A stretch of DNA of 64,000 nucleotides from Ananas comosus. Taxonomy: Eukaryota > Streptophyta > Magnoliopsida > Poales > Bromeliaceae. Positions 35,853 through 47,035 of the stretch are shown here, in pieces. Numbering within the stretch: the first letter of the stretch is position 1; the number at the start of each line of letters is the position of its first letter. Location: contig NC_033638.1 in assembly GCF_001540865.1 (NCBI RefSeq), forward strand, positions 3,134,895 to 3,198,894. Direction: 5' to 3'. A program made the position numbers and the translations under genes. The notes under the pieces were generated by a model. That model saw only the letters and a list, made by a program, of their open reading frames with translations, was not told where the DNA came from and did not search any database.

Positions 35853-37431
35853 TGGTTTAAGATTGAGCTTTTCGATGTTCGTTTCGATTGTGTAACTCTT
35901 GTTCCTACATCTTTAGGGTGCTAGGAGACTAGTGGACACCTCTGTTCAGCAAAACGAAGAGTTTCGATTTTCGGTGGGTTTGGCTTCATGAAAACGGAGC
36001 GAAATAGCCCCCGTGTTTTCTATACTTGTCGTAACGTCATTTTAAATGCAAATCTATGCTTAACGGAATTTATGTGAATTTTAGAACACTTAAAATACAT
36101 GTGTTATTTATAAAAAAATTTGCACTCTATATAGTAGAGCATTCTGGGTATTGTTACATGCAATTGGGTAGTGTTCGCATTAGTCGTTTGGAAACATGCT
36201 TCATATTTTTAAAGTGGCTCAATTATGCATTTATGAACATTTGGGTTAAGCTTGGACTTAGTAAATGAAAGTGTCATAAAGGGGCACTTAGACTAGCACA
36301 CTATGAGACTATTGTTTTGAGACTTAGAGATAGGCCATTGACATCTACTACTTTCCATGTTTTAGACATGATGACATAGAGATAGGCCTATGAGAGAGTT
36401 GTGACATATTCCATGTTGTTAGACATGAGGATTTAGTACTTGAGACGGATCTTTCGTTACTTACCATTGTGCTCATTCGCACATGCTTGTGAGGGTCGCT
36501 CCCTACAAGCCGGCACTCCGGAGATGGCCATCGCGATACATATTCGCCGTGCGGGATTGGGCACCGAAGTGGATTGCCATGGGAAAGGCTCATCCTAGAG
36601 TGGGGATGTTGACTACCACGGGGCCATTAGGCTCGGTACCGGCCAGACAGCCTACGGGTGGGTCTCAGGGCCAGACAGCCTTCGGGCGAGTCTCTTCAGA
36701 TTTGATTTTGAGCATTCATCATGCCATGTACATTGATTAGAATAGTAAACAAGGACATCTTTACTATTTGACTTATAGATATCATACTAGTGATGCTTGG
36801 GTACATTCATACGAGAATAGCTTTTCTTACTTAGGCTAAATCATGCTAAGTAGAGATATTATGTGGTAGCAAATATTCATGCTTATTTACTTGTCGTACA
36901 TATCGTATTTGTTTACATCTATTTACTGACCCCTTTTTAGTTTGGGCCTAGTGGTGCATTTCACTTAAGCCAGTAATTGCCCACTGGGAACTATTATTCA
37001 ATAGTTCTCACGCCTCCTGTTTTATGGTTTTATTTCAGAACCTTCAGCACCGGCGGTGGCACTGGATCGCGGCAAGGGAGTCGCATAGCTAGATAGCAGA
37101 GCTTGCTGTTGCTCCTAGATAGTCACTCTCTCATTTTTGGATTTTGTGAGAGAGAGAGTTTTGAGTACCATGTATAGAGAGACCACCTATGTACTTGTTT
37201 AGCTTTTGTATTGGGATTCCTAGTGTATTCACTTCATGTTTTTACTTAGTGGATTTACTTTTATATTCCTCACCCTTATTGTAGCTTCTAGACATACCTT
37301 GCTCTGATGCTTCTAGATGTTCTTTTTATTGTCTTACTTATCGTTTTGTTTTAGACGCCTTGTATATTTTAGATATACAGCGGGTCTGGGTACGCGCCGG
37401 GCGGGCTTCCGCTGGATCCCGGAGCATGACA
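35853..37431 (+). mobile_element. Partial LTR (type F): 3' part
   Basis: A plus-strand LTR tail ending CGGAGCATGACA (37431). It matches 43500-44718 and 42000-43014 (TTAGGGTGCTAGGAG, GAGGGTCGCTCCCTACAAGC, CTCCGGAG at 36516-36523). It has a perfect 8-bp-stem hairpin (36988-37007) and TTTTATTTCAG|AACC (37029-37039). It is joined tail-to-start with the oppositely oriented LTR E at 35852/35853. Confidence 0.7.
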
Positions 37432-37759
37432 TTTCGCCTTTCGGAGAGAGAACGGGTTCCGCTGTGAATCCGTGATCCATCGAGGCAAACCAAAATCGTG
37501 GGTTTGTTGTCTCCGTTGTGCTGATCGCACTGGCGTGATCCGTTCGCAAATCTGACGGACGAATCTGCGGATAATGCGCGTTGTTCGAGGAGGGGTCTAA
37601 GATGGCAAAACGATATTCTTGCGAAAAGCGCGACATTTTATGTGCCATTTTGCGTGAAACCGAAGGAGGAGGTGTGATTCGACAGTTTTACACGCGCTGT
37701 GAAGGACCCAGTATTAAATACTGAGGTTTGGTAGGCTAACTCGCAATTGTACACTTCTC

Positions 37760-37767
37760 TATATAAA
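37760..37767 (+). promoter_or_regulatory. TATA box of family II LTR
   Basis: TATATAAA in the context CTTCTCTATATAAAGTTCACC, about 30 bases upstream of the telo-box and the CT-rich leader. This is a good plant core promoter. Confidence 0.7.
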
Positions 37768-37790
37768 GTTCACCTAGGGTTTGCCCATTG

Positions 37791-37805
37791 GAAACCCTAA
37801 CCCTA
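37791..37805 (+). promoter_or_regulatory. Telo-box beside the predicted start
   Basis: AAACCCTAACCCTAG about 25 bases after the TATA box. Telo-boxes (AAACCCTAA) are known near transcription starts of plant growth-related genes. The motif also occurs singly near 13889 in the solo LTR at 12997-16815. Confidence 0.55.
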
Positions 37806-40097
37806 GCCTTGCCGCACCCCCCAGCCCCCTTCATCTCTCTCCCCTACCCCGCAGCGCACGCGCCGGCCGCCGCCGACCAAGCCCCGGCCGGCCAGCAGCC
37901 GCTGCTGCCGCAGCCGCAACCTTTGCCACCTTTCCTCTCCATCTTCTCCTTCCACCTCTCTTTATCTCGGGTTGAGGACGAGGCCGAGGTTGCTCTCCTC
38001 TCCGGCGTCACCCCCGTAGCCCCGGTGACCTCCCCCGCCGCCTGCTGCCGTCACTGAGCGCGGCCGCCGCGCTGCAGCCACCTTGCTGCCAGCTAGGGCA
38101 TCTCGGGCCGAGCTGAGCTCCATCTGCTAGCCGCGCGCCGTCGTCGCCTAAGGCTGCTCCCGCCGCCTTCCCCGGAGCCTCGGCGACCACCCCGGTCGGT
38201 CGTCGCCGCCGCCCCTGCGGGCCACCGCCGCCGCCTCGGCCAGTTGTGGCCGCCCCAGACCCGCTCGGGCCGAGGTGGACTCGCAACTTCTCCCCCCCGC
38301 ACCGCCGCCGCTCGGGGCCGCACCCGAGGCATCCTTTCGGCCTCTAGCAACTCCCTGCCGTCATCCCTGAGCTTCCCGGCCGCCGCCGTGGCTGCCATTG
38401 CTCTGGAACCCGAGCCCTAGCCCATACGGGCTCAGGCTGCTCCGCCGCTGCTGCCGCTGCACCTCGCTGCCGTCTAAGGTGAGCCCTGTGCTCCTCTTTT
38501 CCCCCGCACCCACCCCTGGCCCGCGTGCACCTTGTCGCGCCGCCGGAAGCTGGCCGGAGCAAGCTTGCTCCGGCCAAGCCCAAAATAGGGCTCTTCTCGG
38601 ATGGCTTACTGTTCCGAGCGACCGGAGGCTTCCCGATCTCTACGGAAGGGAGCACGATGATTGTTACTCTTTGCTGATCATCGTGCTCACCTTATATTCT
38701 GTCGGGAAGACTTCGTTCTGCTATTTCGGCAGTGTCGCCCCTTTAGGGCCTTCTTGGCTGCTATTTCGGCTTTGCGCGCACCTTTCCGGCAATCCGAGGC
38801 TGTCCCGATGCCTCCGGAGGTGAGCACGGTGATCGCTGGTTTGTGCTGATCACAGTTCTCACCTTACTTTGGATCATCGAATGTCGTATCGGCCTGTTCA
38901 ACGCGATTTTTCCCGACTGCGCGCTGTGCGCAGAACATTCGGGTTGCTCCCGTGCCTCCCACAGTGAGCCGTTGTTCTCCGCATCATGAGCACGCCCTCC
39001 GGCACGTCGAGACCTATCAGTACGTGTCTCGGCGGACCTTGGAAGTCCTCGGTTTGCGAGAACGAGCCACTAAATCACCCGATTTACATAAAATGATAGA
39101 TTTTATGTAAATATAGGGATTTTTATGCATTTGTGCACCTTATGGCTACTGTGGGCAGTGTGTATGTGTGTGTGGTGACCTCTGGACTGATTGTCCAAGT
39201 TCCGTTAGCCTTCGTGGAAATCGAAAGTCGATTTCGGTGCGTTTTTCGGCGAAATTCGCCGAAAGAACGCGGTTTCGGTTCGAATTTCTTCTGACGTTGT
39301 TTGGTTGCCCTGTGAATTGTCACTGAGCCTTGTTGGCTGGTCACCATCATCATATTGTGGGTTCGGTGATGACGGGTGAGCGACGGTGGGTTCCGGTGTC
39401 GAAATAAACACTTCCGAGAACCCGGATTCGTACATTTATCCGGCGATAATTGTGTAGTGGTGTTACCTCGTGTTTGCTGCCAAGACATCCAAATCGGAGA
39501 GTTTTGTTGCAGCGGGTTACTCGTGACACAAGTCGGTGAGTTTCGGGACACTTAGTGGGTTCCGATGGCGTCCCGGTGTGATTTTCGGGACTTTCGGCAA
39601 GTTACGGTGATCGGTTTTGGAAAACCGATTTTGGGGACTTGTATGGGGGTTTGTGAGTTGTGTACTTCAGGTTAGTGGTTTGGATACTAACTTAGTGGAT
39701 CTTCTTAGGTCCGGTAGACTCCGTGCGCACTTAGTGTTCCGACACGATAGTGACAGGTGGGTGCTTTGAGCTAGTAGTCGGTGAGATTGTTTCACCTTTC
39801 ATCTGTTCTTTCATATCAGTATCGTAGCCTCTACATGTCAGTTGATTGTTTATCATTTGTTTATCGTATCTCATTGATTGCATTTGGATAGTTGTGGATA
39901 GACATGTAGATGTAACACACTGAACCGTCGCAAATAGTGAGGTTTGAGTGTTTGATTTGTGTTCCAAACTTTTCCACACTTTGTGGAGGGCCGTGGATAG
40001 TGTTCCGACCCATGGTTCGAACTCCGAGATTGGAGGTTTAAAACCCAGCACCAAATCCGAAAAGTCGGATTTTTGGTCAGCTCTCGGGTAGCCTCAG

Positions 40098-40268
40098 CAG
40101 GGCTGTGTACCGGTACGGGGTTGATGGCTGCACCGGTACGCGCTGATGGCTATACCGGTACGGGGCTGGTGAACCGGTACACAGACAGATTTCGTGCAAA
40201 CCTGAGGCTCGGGTTTGGCTCTTTCGCAAGTGTTGAACCGGTACGCGAGCCCGTGTACCGGTACACAG
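40098..40268 (+). promoter_or_regulatory. U3 array of GTACCGGTAC palindromes (LTR H)
   Basis: Seven ACCGGTAC-centred words, including GTACCGGTAC at 40108 and GTGTACCGGTACAC at 40253-40266, upstream of the TATA-like CTATATATT (40319-40328). Confidence 0.65.
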
Positions 40269-40529
40269 TGCAGTGCGAGCAGTTTTCGGGCAGGGGTGTT
40301 TTTGTAATTGTTACAACACCTATATATTGCACCCCAGCTTTAACACACTGGACCTTTGCAAATTGCGAGGTCCGAGTGGTTGGTTGTGTGCTGAGCAATT
40401 CCAGACTTTCTGGTGGGTCGTTGACAGTGTTCCGACCTATGGCTCGCATTCCGAGAAGTGAGGTTTAAAGCCTAGCACAAAAATCCGAAAAATTGGACTT
40501 TTGGTCAGCTCTCGGGTAGCCTTCTGCAG

Positions 40530-40705
40530 GGCTTGTACCGGTACAAGGCTGATGGTTTTATCGGTACAAGGCTGGTGGTTGTACCGGTACAGGGGGCTTG
40601 TACCGGTACAGAGCCGCAGAACCCGCCAACCCGAGCCTCGGGTTGTGATTTTCGTGGGGCTTGTACCGGTATAGGGGCCCGTGTACTGGTACAAGGTGGC
40701 AGAAT
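40530..40705 (+). promoter_or_regulatory. U3 array of GTACCGGTAC palindromes (LTR G)
   Basis: Five or more TGTACCGGTACA-type words, with decayed forms (TTATCGGTACAA, GTACTGGTACAA), at spacings of 20-50 bases. Confidence 0.65.
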
Positions 40706-40749
40706 TTGAGCAGTTTGAACTGCAGGGGTGTTTTTGCGATTGTGGGTCC

Positions 40750-40757
40750 CTTATATC
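40750..40757 (+). promoter_or_regulatory. TATA-like box of solo LTR G
   Basis: CTTATATC in GGGTCCCTTATATCAGCACCC, 50 bases after the last U3 palindrome and 60 bases before the donor-like GT at 40810. Confidence 0.5.
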
Positions 40758-42555
40758 AGCACCCACGCCTCTAGGGCCCTCCTTTGAGCTCTCCACTGTA
40801 GGGAGAAAGGTAAGGCACCTCTCCTCTTCACCCCCTTTGGATTTGATCTCTTTTTAGCTTGGGATTTAAGTGTTGATCCTTCTCTTTTCCCTTTTCTTTG
40901 CTTTTCCACCATTGTGAAGCTTGGAGCTTGGTCTTGGTGGATTGTTGAGGGAAGATCTTGGGAATTTCAAGAGTTTAGAGCTTTGATTGAGGCTTTTAAG
41001 AGGTAATCCACTTATTCTCTCCCTCTAGATTGGATTTTATTGATGGTTTTGAGATGAAACCCTAGAATGAGGTTTTAGGGCTTATTTTGGGCGTTTTGAT
41101 TCTAGGGCTTTTGGGGCTAAATTATTTGGATTAGAGCACTCCTTTGGGTCGGGTTGGAAGGATCTTAGCCTTCTTTTGGAGCTTGTGAGAGTTTTTCCCC
41201 ACCCTCTGTGAGATTTTAACCCTTTTGCCTTGTTGGTTAATGTTTGATCTTACAGTTGATCGTAATGCCCGTGTATCTCTTCGCTCAATACTTTTAGGGT
41301 GATTTGAGACTCGTGGACAACTTTGTTCGGCGAGACGAGGCACTACGCGACGGTTCGGTGGGTTTGACCTAGCCACACAATGAGAAATTCTTATTTGTGA
41401 TGAATTAAGTATCGTTAATTGAAAAAGCATGCATATTCTTGTTATATGCATTTATTGTGAATTTTAAAATGCTTAAAATGCCTAAGTTACATATGATGAA
41501 ATTTTGGACCTCTATGTAGTAGAGAGTTGCTTGGGAGATCTATGGTTGCATTTAGCATTCTATATGAGACTTGGTTTCATACTTCTATAGTGTAAATGAG
41601 CTTGGATTCATGCATTTAAATCTAAGTTTATTTGAGACATGAAAGATGACAAAATAGCCATATAGGGGTATCGAACTAGAATGCATGTGAATTGGTGAGC
41701 TAATGTCATTAAGCGGCATTGAGCTCGGATTATGTGTGAACCTAGTGGTTAGAGCCATTGCGGGATTTGGTTTATGTTGAACATTAAATTGCCTAAGTGT
41801 CATCAAGGGGCACTAGGCGTAGTGAGTGTTTGGAACTTCGCTTTGTAACTTAACTAGATCTTCGGGATGCTAGTGACGATACCATGTTAGAGACATGAGG
41901 TTTGGGTACTTAAGACTTGGACTATGCTTGTTTGCCATTTGTGCTCATTCGCACATGCTTGTGAAGGTCGCTCCCTACAAGCCGGCACTCCGGAGTTAGC
42001 CTACGCGACCTATGTTCGCTCGTGCGGTATTGAGAAGCCTACGGGGTCGAGTGGGACAGACACATTCCAAGAGTAGGAATGTTGGGCTACCACAGGCACT
42101 TAGGCGACACAAGCTCGACTACCTTTGGTAGGTCCTTAATTGGAAATGAAAATCGACACGGTGTTGAGTTTATTATAATCACTACTAGATAGAGAATAGT
42201 AGTTGGATTACTTGGACTTGCTTCTAGCATAGTTTTGGGTACTTGGATATACATACATGCATGTAGCATGCTAGGAGATGTTTCTTATCGCATTCATATA
42301 TACATTGTTGCCATGATAAAGCATGATCTTCATAATTTCATAAAGCAAATAATGATTATTACTTGTGGTCATGTCAGGACGTACTTGTTCATAATGAAAT
42401 AGGTGTACATCATATTTGACACAATGTAGTTCCTTAGCATGTTTATTTATGCTTTCATAAATGCACTTTATTCATTACTATTGCTCTTCCTTGACTTACC
42501 CTTTTCTTTTGGGGCCTAGTGGTGCATTGAGCTGAGGTCAGTAATTGCCCACTGG

Positions 42556-42603
42556 GAACTATAAATTATAGTTCTCACGCCCTCTGTTTTATGTTTCTTT
42601 CAG
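42556..42603 (+). promoter_or_regulatory. Conserved hairpin plus 3' splice-site-like module
   Basis: GAACTATAAATTATAGTTC (stem 8-9) is followed by CTCAC, a branch-point-like word, then a pyrimidine-rich run and CAG at 42601-42603. The same order is found in every LTR here that keeps this region. With the donor-like GT at 40810 it would define an intron of about 1.8 kb. Confidence 0.45.
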
Positions 42604-45159
42604 AGCCTTCCACGCCGGGAGAGGCTAGAGACCGAGGGAAGGGAGTTGCTTCGAGCTAGCTTCCTTCGAGGGCGATTTGATAGGTGGTCTACCTCTCGTG
42701 GTTTTATTTTGTGAGAGGTTGTGAGTTGTAGCCGTATATGTATAGAGACCACCCTTCTTTTGGATCTTTGTATTCCTTTTGAGGAGATAGCATTGTATCA
42801 CTTTGTGCTTTTCTTTCATTGTCTAGTTATGTTTCTTTTACTCTGGTTTAGATGATAGAACTTTACTCGCTTTGATATCATTAGTTGTTATTATTCTATT
42901 TGTTCTATTTCTTGCTTTTACTTCCGCTTTTATTGTAAACGCCTTATATGTGTAGACATATGGCGGGTTTGGGCGCGCTACCGGGAGGGCCTCCGCCGGT
43001 CCCGGGGCGTGACACCAGCCCCCTTAGAGGGCTTTCTTGTGCCCTAACTAGTGGAGAACAAGGTGAGAACTCTCCCCTCTTGGTTCTTCTCCATTTTTGA
43101 TGGGTTTTTGCTTATTTTGATCTTCTCCTCTTTATGTTTCTTTGCTCCTTGTTGGTTTCCTCCATGGGAGAAGCTTGGAGCTCATGATTGGAGCTTCATT
43201 GAGGGAAGATCTTGGGAGCTTGTGGACTTTGGGCTTGTCGGAAGCCTTCTAGAGGTTAGTGGCTAACTTCTTTCCTCTAGATCCTAATTTTGCTGCTTTT
43301 TGTTGGTAGAAACCCTAGATTTGGGATATTAGGGTTGGAATTTGGGGATTTTTGATTTGTGGGCTTTAGGACCAAATTGATGGGTTTAGAACCTTCGTGT
43401 AGGTTGGGTTGGAAGGATTCTTGCTCCCTTTTGGAGATCAAGAGAGATTTTCACCACTTTTAGTGAGTTTTTAGCCCTTTCCTTGAGTTGCTTAATGTTT
43501 GAACTCATGATTTGTCGTTTCGATGTTGTAACTCCCCTAACCTATCTCTTAGGGTGCTAGGAGTGATTACCGAAGCTTTGTTAGCATTTTGGACGCCTGC
43601 GCGAAGACTTTGGTGGGTTTGGCTTCATTGAAATAGGGGAAAATGCCTCCTACGTGGTTAAATGTTTTCGTATACTATAAATGCATGCATATCCATGTTG
43701 AATAGAATTCATATGAATTTTAGAATGCTTAAAACTCATATGTTATGCATCATGATAAAGATTGACTCTATGTTGTAGAGAGAAGCATATGCATTGTTAG
43801 TATGCATGAGTTCAATGTTCTAATGAATGATCTAAGATCATGTTTCTTGTGTGGAAAATGATTAGAATGATAAGCTTTTAGACTTACTATTCATATTGGG
43901 ACATTGTAAGCAAAAGTTTCATAAAGGGGCACTTGAACTAGAAAATCGTTGAACTACAACTTAGAGACATGATGATAGGCCACTGGAAATTTGCTATATT
44001 CCATGTTTTAGACATGATGACATAGAAATAGGCCATTGAGATAGTTACTATATTCCGTGTTTTAGACACGATGACATAGAGGCAGGCCTTTGGGACATGT
44101 GCTGTATTCCGGGTTTTAGATCCGATGAAACAGTGATGAACCACTGGGACCTGAGACGGACTTATTCGCTTGCATGTCATTGTGCTCATTCGCACATACT
44201 TGTGAGGGTCGCTCCCTACAAGTCGGCACTCCGGAGATAGCCATCGCGACATATGCTCGCCCGTGCGGGATTGGGCGCCAAAATGGGATGCCGTGGGGGA
44301 GGCTCATTCCTAGAGTGGGGATGTTGGCTACCACGGGGCCATTGTTGGCACGGCGCAGGCCAGACTACCTACGGGTAGCTTCCACAGGATTGGGTTACTG
44401 GTGACATACTGTACCTTTTGAACATTGACTAGATTAGTAAATAATGACATCTTTACTATTTACATTGTGGATATTGGGTTAGTTGCATACTTATGCATTT
44501 ACATGTTGGATACTCTTGTGCACATGCTTGTAGTAGTTGCTTTCTTACTTATGCAACTTCATACTAAGTAGAGATCATGTGATAGTTTATTACTTATGCA
44601 AATCTATGCTAAGTAGAGATCATATGGTAGATTATTACTGATGAAAGTAGTGACTTCATGCTATATTGAGCTTCCATTTCAGCGAGTTATTTGTTCATAT
44701 TATTCTTACCTGCCTTGCTGTCACGCCCCGAGACCGCTACCAATTTGGTCCGGCCCCGGGCGCGTCGAACAGACGCCGAACGGACAGGACCTCCCCTGTC
44801 CGTCCAAGGCTAACCAACAGATCATGTATAAGAATTTGCCCAGGAATCAATTCATAAATACACGATCAAGAAGCACCACCAGTGCAACAATCAAGAGCAA
44901 GATACAAGTATAGAAACATATACAAGTACATAAGAGAGAAGGGGCTATCCATTACATTCATTTGATTTACTACATTTAAGTACGTCTTTTACATTCTTCC
45001 AAAAATATAAGTACAAGCACTCAAACCTCACCCTATACAACATCTACTCTCAAATACAAAAAGGGTGACAGCTAATGCAAAAGGGAGGTAGCTAATGCAA
45101 CTAGAGCGCCGGGCCCTTACCACGATCCTCACGCTCACCTGGGACGCCCGAACTCGAAC

Positions 45160-45198
45160 CTATGGTAAAATGGGGGTGAGAACTAACTTCCTTAGTTC
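45160..45198 (-). promoter_or_regulatory. Conserved hairpin and acceptor-like site, Tekay 3' LTR
   Basis: In sense: CCCACTGGGAACTAAGGAAG then TTAGTTCTCACC, a 7-bp stem; then CCATTTTACCATAG|GTTCG. Copies are at 52822-52875 (5' LTR, one stem-flank change) and 23406-23444. Confidence 0.5.
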
Positions 45199-46737
45199 CC
45201 AGTGGGTTCGGCCGCCGACTCCGCCGATCTCCCCACTAGGTCCAAGCGGGCAAAAGTAGATAATCGATAGATAGATAGATAAGGAAAGCGGTAATGACAG
45301 AAGTAAAGCTACTCTACTATGCCCAATCATAAATATATGAATGCATGTACAATGGAATAGGTAAGCAATTAACCCATTATCATGTCCAAAGGTAAAGCTA
45401 TTTACTCGTTCATCAATCCCATTTACTTGTTTCTTAATCTCGTGGCTTCCCTGAAGGAGCCTACTGCTCACTAGCCATCTCGAAGGTAGGGAGGGTCAAC
45501 TCGCACTACGAACCGAGACCGTCTGCCGGGGCCTAAAATAGGCAATCCCTTGGGACCCAAAATAGGCAATCCCACGTGACCAACTCCGGAGCGCACTACT
45601 TGTGTGAGGCTTCCATCACAAGATTTAAAAACAGACCGTGAGCATGATCCAATCCTCGTCTCGAGAATACCCTATCCTCTAGGGTTACCATCATCATATA
45701 GTCCATAGGTTTCACATACACTATGACTCATATGTGTCATTTGTTCTCTTATACACTATTAACTAGATTGCCACTCGTCCATTGTTTACTATCGACTAGA
45801 TGCCACTCGTTCTTTGTTTAACACTAGACCAACCGTTGAGCCTATCTCTTTCTTTGCACTATAGGATTCACAATCTCGACCCAATCCTTATCGATCCACT
45901 ATATCAAGTATCCAATACATGCTACGATATCATCAAGGAAAGCATAAGGAAAGGCAATGCACAATCATCCTATAATGCAATAATACAAGATGCAAGAATC
46001 GACATGTACTAAGACATAGAAGGGAGCCCGATTGCTTCGGGATGGACACCACCCACCTCTTGGCGATGCCGCGATGATAGAAGACTCGGCGTTGTGGTTC
46101 TTGCACGTCGCCCTAACTCCTCGGGGCGAAGCGAGCCCTCGAGTACCCGATTCGGCGATAACTCCGCACTCGCTCGTCGGATCGGCAAACCGTCTTCGCC
46201 GACGCGTTCCGGGACCTAACAATTAGGTTTGCGACCTAATAGATTAGATCAAAACCCTAGATTTCGAAAATCCCCAATTCCGTGCACTAGAATGGCAATG
46301 GGGAAGAAATCCGTGGTGCGAGCTTCGATTGCGAGCCCGAACCACCTATTCATCTCCTCTAGGTTCCATTTGAACCAATTCTAAGCAATAAAACCCAATC
46401 CTAAGAAATCTACCATGAGTGGGTTTGGAGCTTACCTCTAAGCCAAGCTCCAAGCTTGCCCTAGCTTGAAGGAGAGAGGGAAGAAGATGATCTTCTCCTT
46501 CTTCTTGATCTTCTCCTTCTCTTTTCTCTTCTTTTCATTCTTCTTCTTCTTCTTCTTCTTCTTCTTCTTTCTTCTTCTCTTTCTTTTCTTTCTAAAGAGA
46601 GAGAGGGAAAGAGTGAGAGAGTTAGAGAGCAATGAGGGAAAGAGAGGGGTCCCCCACCTCTATTAAAGGCCATTTTGCAGATAGCCCCCTCAACTTTTCA
46701 TCCTTCAAACCAGCCCTCTTTGGGCATTTTCGCAGTG

Positions 46738-47035
46738 AGGGACCGGTCCCAGCTCGGGGATACCGGTCCCCGAAGGCTACCATCTCGGGCAGAGGGATTT
46801 TCGCGTTCGGGAACCGGTCCTTGCCTGAGAGACTGGTTCCTGGGAGACCGTTCCTTGTCCGAGAGACCAGTTCCCGAAAGTTGGATTCTCGAGACTTAGC
46901 CAAATTTTTGGCCATTCTCGCCGGGCTGACGTTCGGGAACTGGTCCCTGCCTGCAAGGGACCGGTCTCATCAGAGACCCCCGCAGCCCAGCCCAATGGAA
47001 CCGGTCCCTCCCTGCCAGGGACCGGTCCCCGGGAG
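46738..47035 (-). promoter_or_regulatory. U3 palindrome array of the Tekay 3' LTR
   Basis: GGGACCGGTCCC, TACCGGTCCCCG, GGAACCGGTCC, AGGGACCGGTCTC, GGAACCGGTCCC and AGGGACCGGTCC words with decayed ones between them, upstream of the TATA-like box. The array recurs in the copies at 22960-28172 and 59310-60428. Confidence 0.65.

Larger units (their letters stand above)
37432..39910 (+). mobile_element. Family II LTR: U3, promoter and leader
   Basis: The second copy of the family at 949-4105, here with its upstream region. The TATA box is at 37760-37767, a telo-box follows, then a CT-rich and GCCGCC-rich leader (37790-38480) and a block aligned with 1613-2260. The copy is truncated at its 3' end before the minisatellite region found in the other copy. 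Long overlapping open frames at 37781-38398 on both strands come from the GC-rich triplet pattern and show no domain. Confidence 0.6.
40339..43014 (+). mobile_element. Solo LTR (type G), 2676 bp, TSD CCAGC
   Basis: It runs from TTTAACACACTGGACC (the expected TG has become TT) to GGGGCGTGACA at 43014, with CCAGC at 40334-40338 and 43015-43019. U3 holds TACCGGTA palindromes (40530-40705); TATA-like CTTATATC is at 40750-40757; donor-like GAAAG|GTAAGG at 40809; CTCCGGAG at 41988-41995; the hairpin at 42556-42574; TTTCTTTCAG|AGCC at 42594-42607. It is a sibling of solo LTR B (25193-27911) with a different U3. It sits just downstream of the TATA-like box of LTR H. Confidence 0.92.
39911..44718 (+). 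mobile_element. LTR (type H), split by solo LTR G, cut by Tekay element
   Basis: It starts TGTAACACACTGAACCG at 39911. U3 with GTACCGGTAC palindromes and a TATA-like CTATATATTG lie at 39911-40338. After the inserted solo LTR (40339-43014) it resumes at 43020 with its leader, GAACAAG|GTGAGAAC donor-like site (43053), CTCCGGAG (44229-44236) and ends at 44718 where the Tekay 3' LTR begins. Its hairpin and terminal part are missing. The left neighbour at 39910 is the truncated family II LTR. Confidence 0.75.

Noticed and set aside
37791..37805. Telomere-derived repeat
   Set aside because: Only about two AAACCCT units; a promoter telo-box is the simpler reading.
37781..38398. Overlapping open frames in GC-rich sequence on both strands
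   Set aside because: GCC/CCG triplet composition opens all frames; no domain, and the homologous region at 950-1180 does not keep them.
40098..40705. CRISPR-like or satellite array
   Set aside because: The repeated unit is a 10-12 base palindrome at irregular spacing in U3 regions; there are no long identical repeats or regular spacers.
46438..46673. Lys/Arg/Glu-rich open frames (also 59655-60385, 24604-24921, 27188-27607)
   Set aside because: They arise from (AAG)n/(CTT)n tracts in LTR leaders, occur in several frames and are not conserved as proteins.
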